Assembly: GCA_002477945.1 (NCBI GenBank)
Contig: DLLF01000033.1
Location: 62,001 to 126,000 of the forward strand
Reading direction: 5' to 3'
Length of the DNA stretch: 64,000 nt
Origin: Bacteroidales bacterium UBA7569
GTDB taxonomy: Bacteria; Bacteroidota; Bacteroidia; Bacteroidales; Paludibacteraceae
In this document: positions 62,526 through 64,000 of the stretch, one piece after another
Layout: every line of letters begins with the position of its first letter
Numbering within the stretch: position 1 is the first letter of the stretch
Notes under the pieces: model-generated
What the model saw: the letters and a program-made list of their open reading frames with translations, nothing else
Database searches by the model: none
What the model was told of the DNA's origin: nothing
Translations under genes and position numbers: made by a program

Positions 62526-63563
62526 TTACAAATTAAAGAGAAAATCCAGTGCTTCCTTTATATCTTCCGTGCTGGTATGCTGATTCAGCCTGCAGTCTCC
62601 TACATTGCGCAGTAGGGTGAAAGAAATCTCTTCCGGGGTAATGTTCTTCTTGTCGTGCTGCATCAGCCCGATAAGTTCATCATAGTCTTTGCAACTCCCT
62701 GTGGGCTTGCCATAGTATTCCCGCATGATGGCAACAATCTGCGAAAGATATTTTTCAGGGAAACCCAATAGTTTCACGGAAAGATACAATTCTCCGATCA
62801 TTCCGTACAAAACAGCGTAGCCGTGTAGCAAGGGATGGTCTGTGTGAAAAGAAAAACTTTCTAACGCATGACCTATGGTATGACCGAAATTAAGCGTCTT
62901 TCTCAGTCCTTCTTCCTGTGGGTCTTGTTCCACAATGTAGTTCTTGATGTCAATACTTCTCGAAAGCAATTGTGCAAGAACTTCTTGATCTATATTGTTT
63001 AGGTCGAAGGTCAATAGTTGGGATAGTTCCAGTGGAGACGCGATAAGTGCATGCTTGAGCATCTCGGCATAGCCCGATAGAAACTGATTGGTTGGTAGAG
63101 TCTTCAGGAAAGGCGGATAAATAATGGTTTGTGCAGGGAGAATGAATAAACCGATTTCGTTCTTCAACCCCTTGTAGTCTATTCCCGTTTTCCCCCCCGT
63201 GGCTGCGTCCACGGCGCCTAATAGTGTAGTGGGGATATTGACGAACGGGAGGCCGCGCTTGAAGGTGGCAGCGGCAAACCCTGCCATGTCAGTCAGCACT
63301 CCTCCCCCCAATATGAGCAATATCGAATGTCTTGTGGCTTTCCGTGCAATCAGGAAATCCCAAATTTCTTGAACGGTTGCAAGGTCCTTTGTTTCCTCGC
63401 CGGCAGGCAAAACCAGAATCTGTTCTTCGGGCAGCGCAAGAGTCTGCTGAATGGTCGGAAGACACATCGTGTGTGTGTGCTCATCTGCCACAAGAAATAT
63501 CTGGTTCTTTTCTTTCAAAGCCGTTGCTTCACGCAGTGCTAAATCAATGTCATTCGTCAGCAT
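62526..63563 (-). CDS. aroB: 3-dehydroquinate synthase
   Basis: Second step of the shikimate pathway. The 345-residue length is typical. The NAD-binding and active-site GGGVLTDMAGFAAATFKRG near 95, GGKTGIDYKGLKNEIG near 140 and FGHTIGHALES near 240 are present. The frame opens at 63647, but a -7 box lies at 63593-63600, so the ATG at 63563 (MLTNDIDLAL) is the true start. It stands alone on the minus strand, divergent from the thioredoxin-like gene. Confidence 0.95.
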   Translation of the reverse strand: MLTNDIDLALREATALKEKNQIFLVADEHTHTMCLPTIQQTLALPEEQILVLPAGEETKDLATVQEIWDFLIARKATRHSILLILGGGVLTDMAGFAAATFKRGLPFVNIPTTLLGAVDAATGGKTGIDYKGLKNEIGLFILPAQTIIYPPFLKTLPTNQFLSGYAEMLKHALIASPLELSQLLTFDLNNIDQEVLAQLLSRSIDIKNYIVEQDPQEEGLRKTLNFGHTIGHALESFSFHTDHPLLHGYAVLYGMIGELYLSVKLLGFPEKYLSQIVAIMREYYGKPTGSCKDYDELIGLMQHDKKNITPEEISFTLLRNVGDCRLNQHTSTEDIKEALDFLFNL

Positions 63564-63592
63564 CGTAAGAGACTTTAATCTGTTTCCGGACG

Positions 63593-63600
63593 CAAAGTTA
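63593..63600 (-). promoter_or_regulatory. -7 box (TAACTTTG) for aroB
   Basis: Minus-strand TAACTTTG, about 30 bp before the aroB start; it supports that start choice. Confidence 0.6.
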
Positions 63601-63660
63601 CAAAAAAATAAAAACGCCGCAATATGGTTTGAACGGCTTGCACACATGGGATAAATTAGT

Positions 63661-63668
63661 TATCTTTG
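63661..63668 (+). promoter_or_regulatory. -7 box (TATCTTTG) for thioredoxin-like gene
   Basis: TATCTTTG, 22 bp before the start codon at 63690. Confidence 0.6.
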
Positions 63669-63689
63669 CACAATTGTGTTTATTTTTAG

Positions 63690-64000
63690 ATGAAACGAAG
63701 ATTTTTACTTTCCTGTCTTTCCTTATTTTTGCTTCCTTTTTGTCTGTTCGCAGAGGAGGTGCAGTACCTGACAACGGCTGATTTCAAGAATTTTGTATTC
63801 GATTACACAAAGCAGACCGAATGGAAATACAAAGGCTCCAAACCATGTATCATTGATTTTTACACTACATGGTGCGGACCTTGCAAGCGCTTGGCTCCTG
63901 TTCTGGAGGAGTTGGCGGAAAAATACTGTGACCAAATTGTTATCTACAAAGTGGATACGGAGCGGGAACGGGAATTGGCAATGTGTTTCGGAATTCGGAG
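63690..64000 (+). CDS. Secreted thioredoxin-like protein, N-terminal part (truncated by window edge)
   Basis: The first 103 residues of a thioredoxin-fold protein, cut off at the right edge. A signal peptide (MKRRFLLSCLSLFLLPFCLFA) is followed by the active site FYTTWCGPCKRLAPVLEELAE. The CGPC dithiol matches thioredoxin or a periplasmic thiol reductase. The periplasmic location suggests a role in disulfide handling or cytochrome maturation, but the gene is incomplete. Confidence 0.9.
   Translation, partial: MKRRFLLSCLSLFLLPFCLFAEEVQYLTTADFKNFVFDYTKQTEWKYKGSKPCIIDFYTTWCGPCKRLAPVLEELAEKYCDQIVIYKVDTERERELAMCFGIR

Noticed and set aside
1..64000. CRISPR array, prophage or insertion sequence
   Set aside because: No 25-40 bp spaced direct repeats, no Cas, integrase, transposase or phage structural genes were seen.

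Overview
The window reads as a chromosomal segment of a Bacteroidota organism, most likely of the order Bacteroidales. The main reason is the promoter signature: many genes and both tRNAs are preceded by the Bacteroidota -7 box TAnnTTTG, usually TACCTTTG or TATCTTTG. Other support comes from Bacteroidales-type gene families, T9SS-like C-terminal domains on large secreted proteins, and general absence of strong Shine-Dalgarno sites. GC content looks moderate. I cannot name a genus. I saw no transposase, integrase, phage gene, CRISPR array or rRNA.

Layout. 1-257 is the start of a beta-barrel-like envelope protein gene running off the left edge. 433-8563 holds metG, tRNA-Met(CAT) and a recJ-tdk-priA-CPBP protease operon, ending against convergent serB. 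10158-16978 holds rmlB, a Sua5/YrdC-type protein, a polyprenyl-phosphate sugar transferase, a ClC channel and an acyl-CoA synthetase. 17470-22240 (minus) holds a small Cys-rich lipoprotein and a potABCD polyamine uptake operon. 22515-26644 (minus) has two large secreted multidomain proteins. Then come aspA, ychF and a Na/Ca antiporter. 30712-35061 (minus) is a five-gene glycan cassette with one polymerase-like membrane protein and four family-2 glycosyltransferases. 35282-37249 is adk-obg-xseB. 37311-44675 is a secreted cassette of a GHL10 glycosidase, a beta-propeller protein and a 1240-residue amidase. dgt, glgB, yhcH and a Na/Pi cotransporter follow. 51673-59798 is TPR protein, beta-barrel protein, mpl, dCMP deaminase and S41 protease. 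The right end has two paralogous lipoproteins, tRNA-Arg(TCT), aroB and a partial thioredoxin-like protein.

How genes fit together. Several neighbours suggest envelope and cell-wall work: the amidase would strip peptides from murein and the GHL10 enzyme could cut the stripped glycan; Mpl recycles murein peptides; the TPR and barrel proteins and the S41 protease are envelope proteins in the same transcription unit.

The most unusual content is non-coding. Five intergenic loci carry arrays of exactly 11-bp units (21 units in total), about one DNA helical turn per unit, with a conserved head unit and no shared flanks. Two of these loci also carry a five-unit 9-bp array on the same side. A Bacteroidota promoter at 60103 drives no gene but a candidate structured RNA with three nested helices. 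The Na/Pi cotransporter has a long leader that ends in a terminator hairpin just before its start codon.
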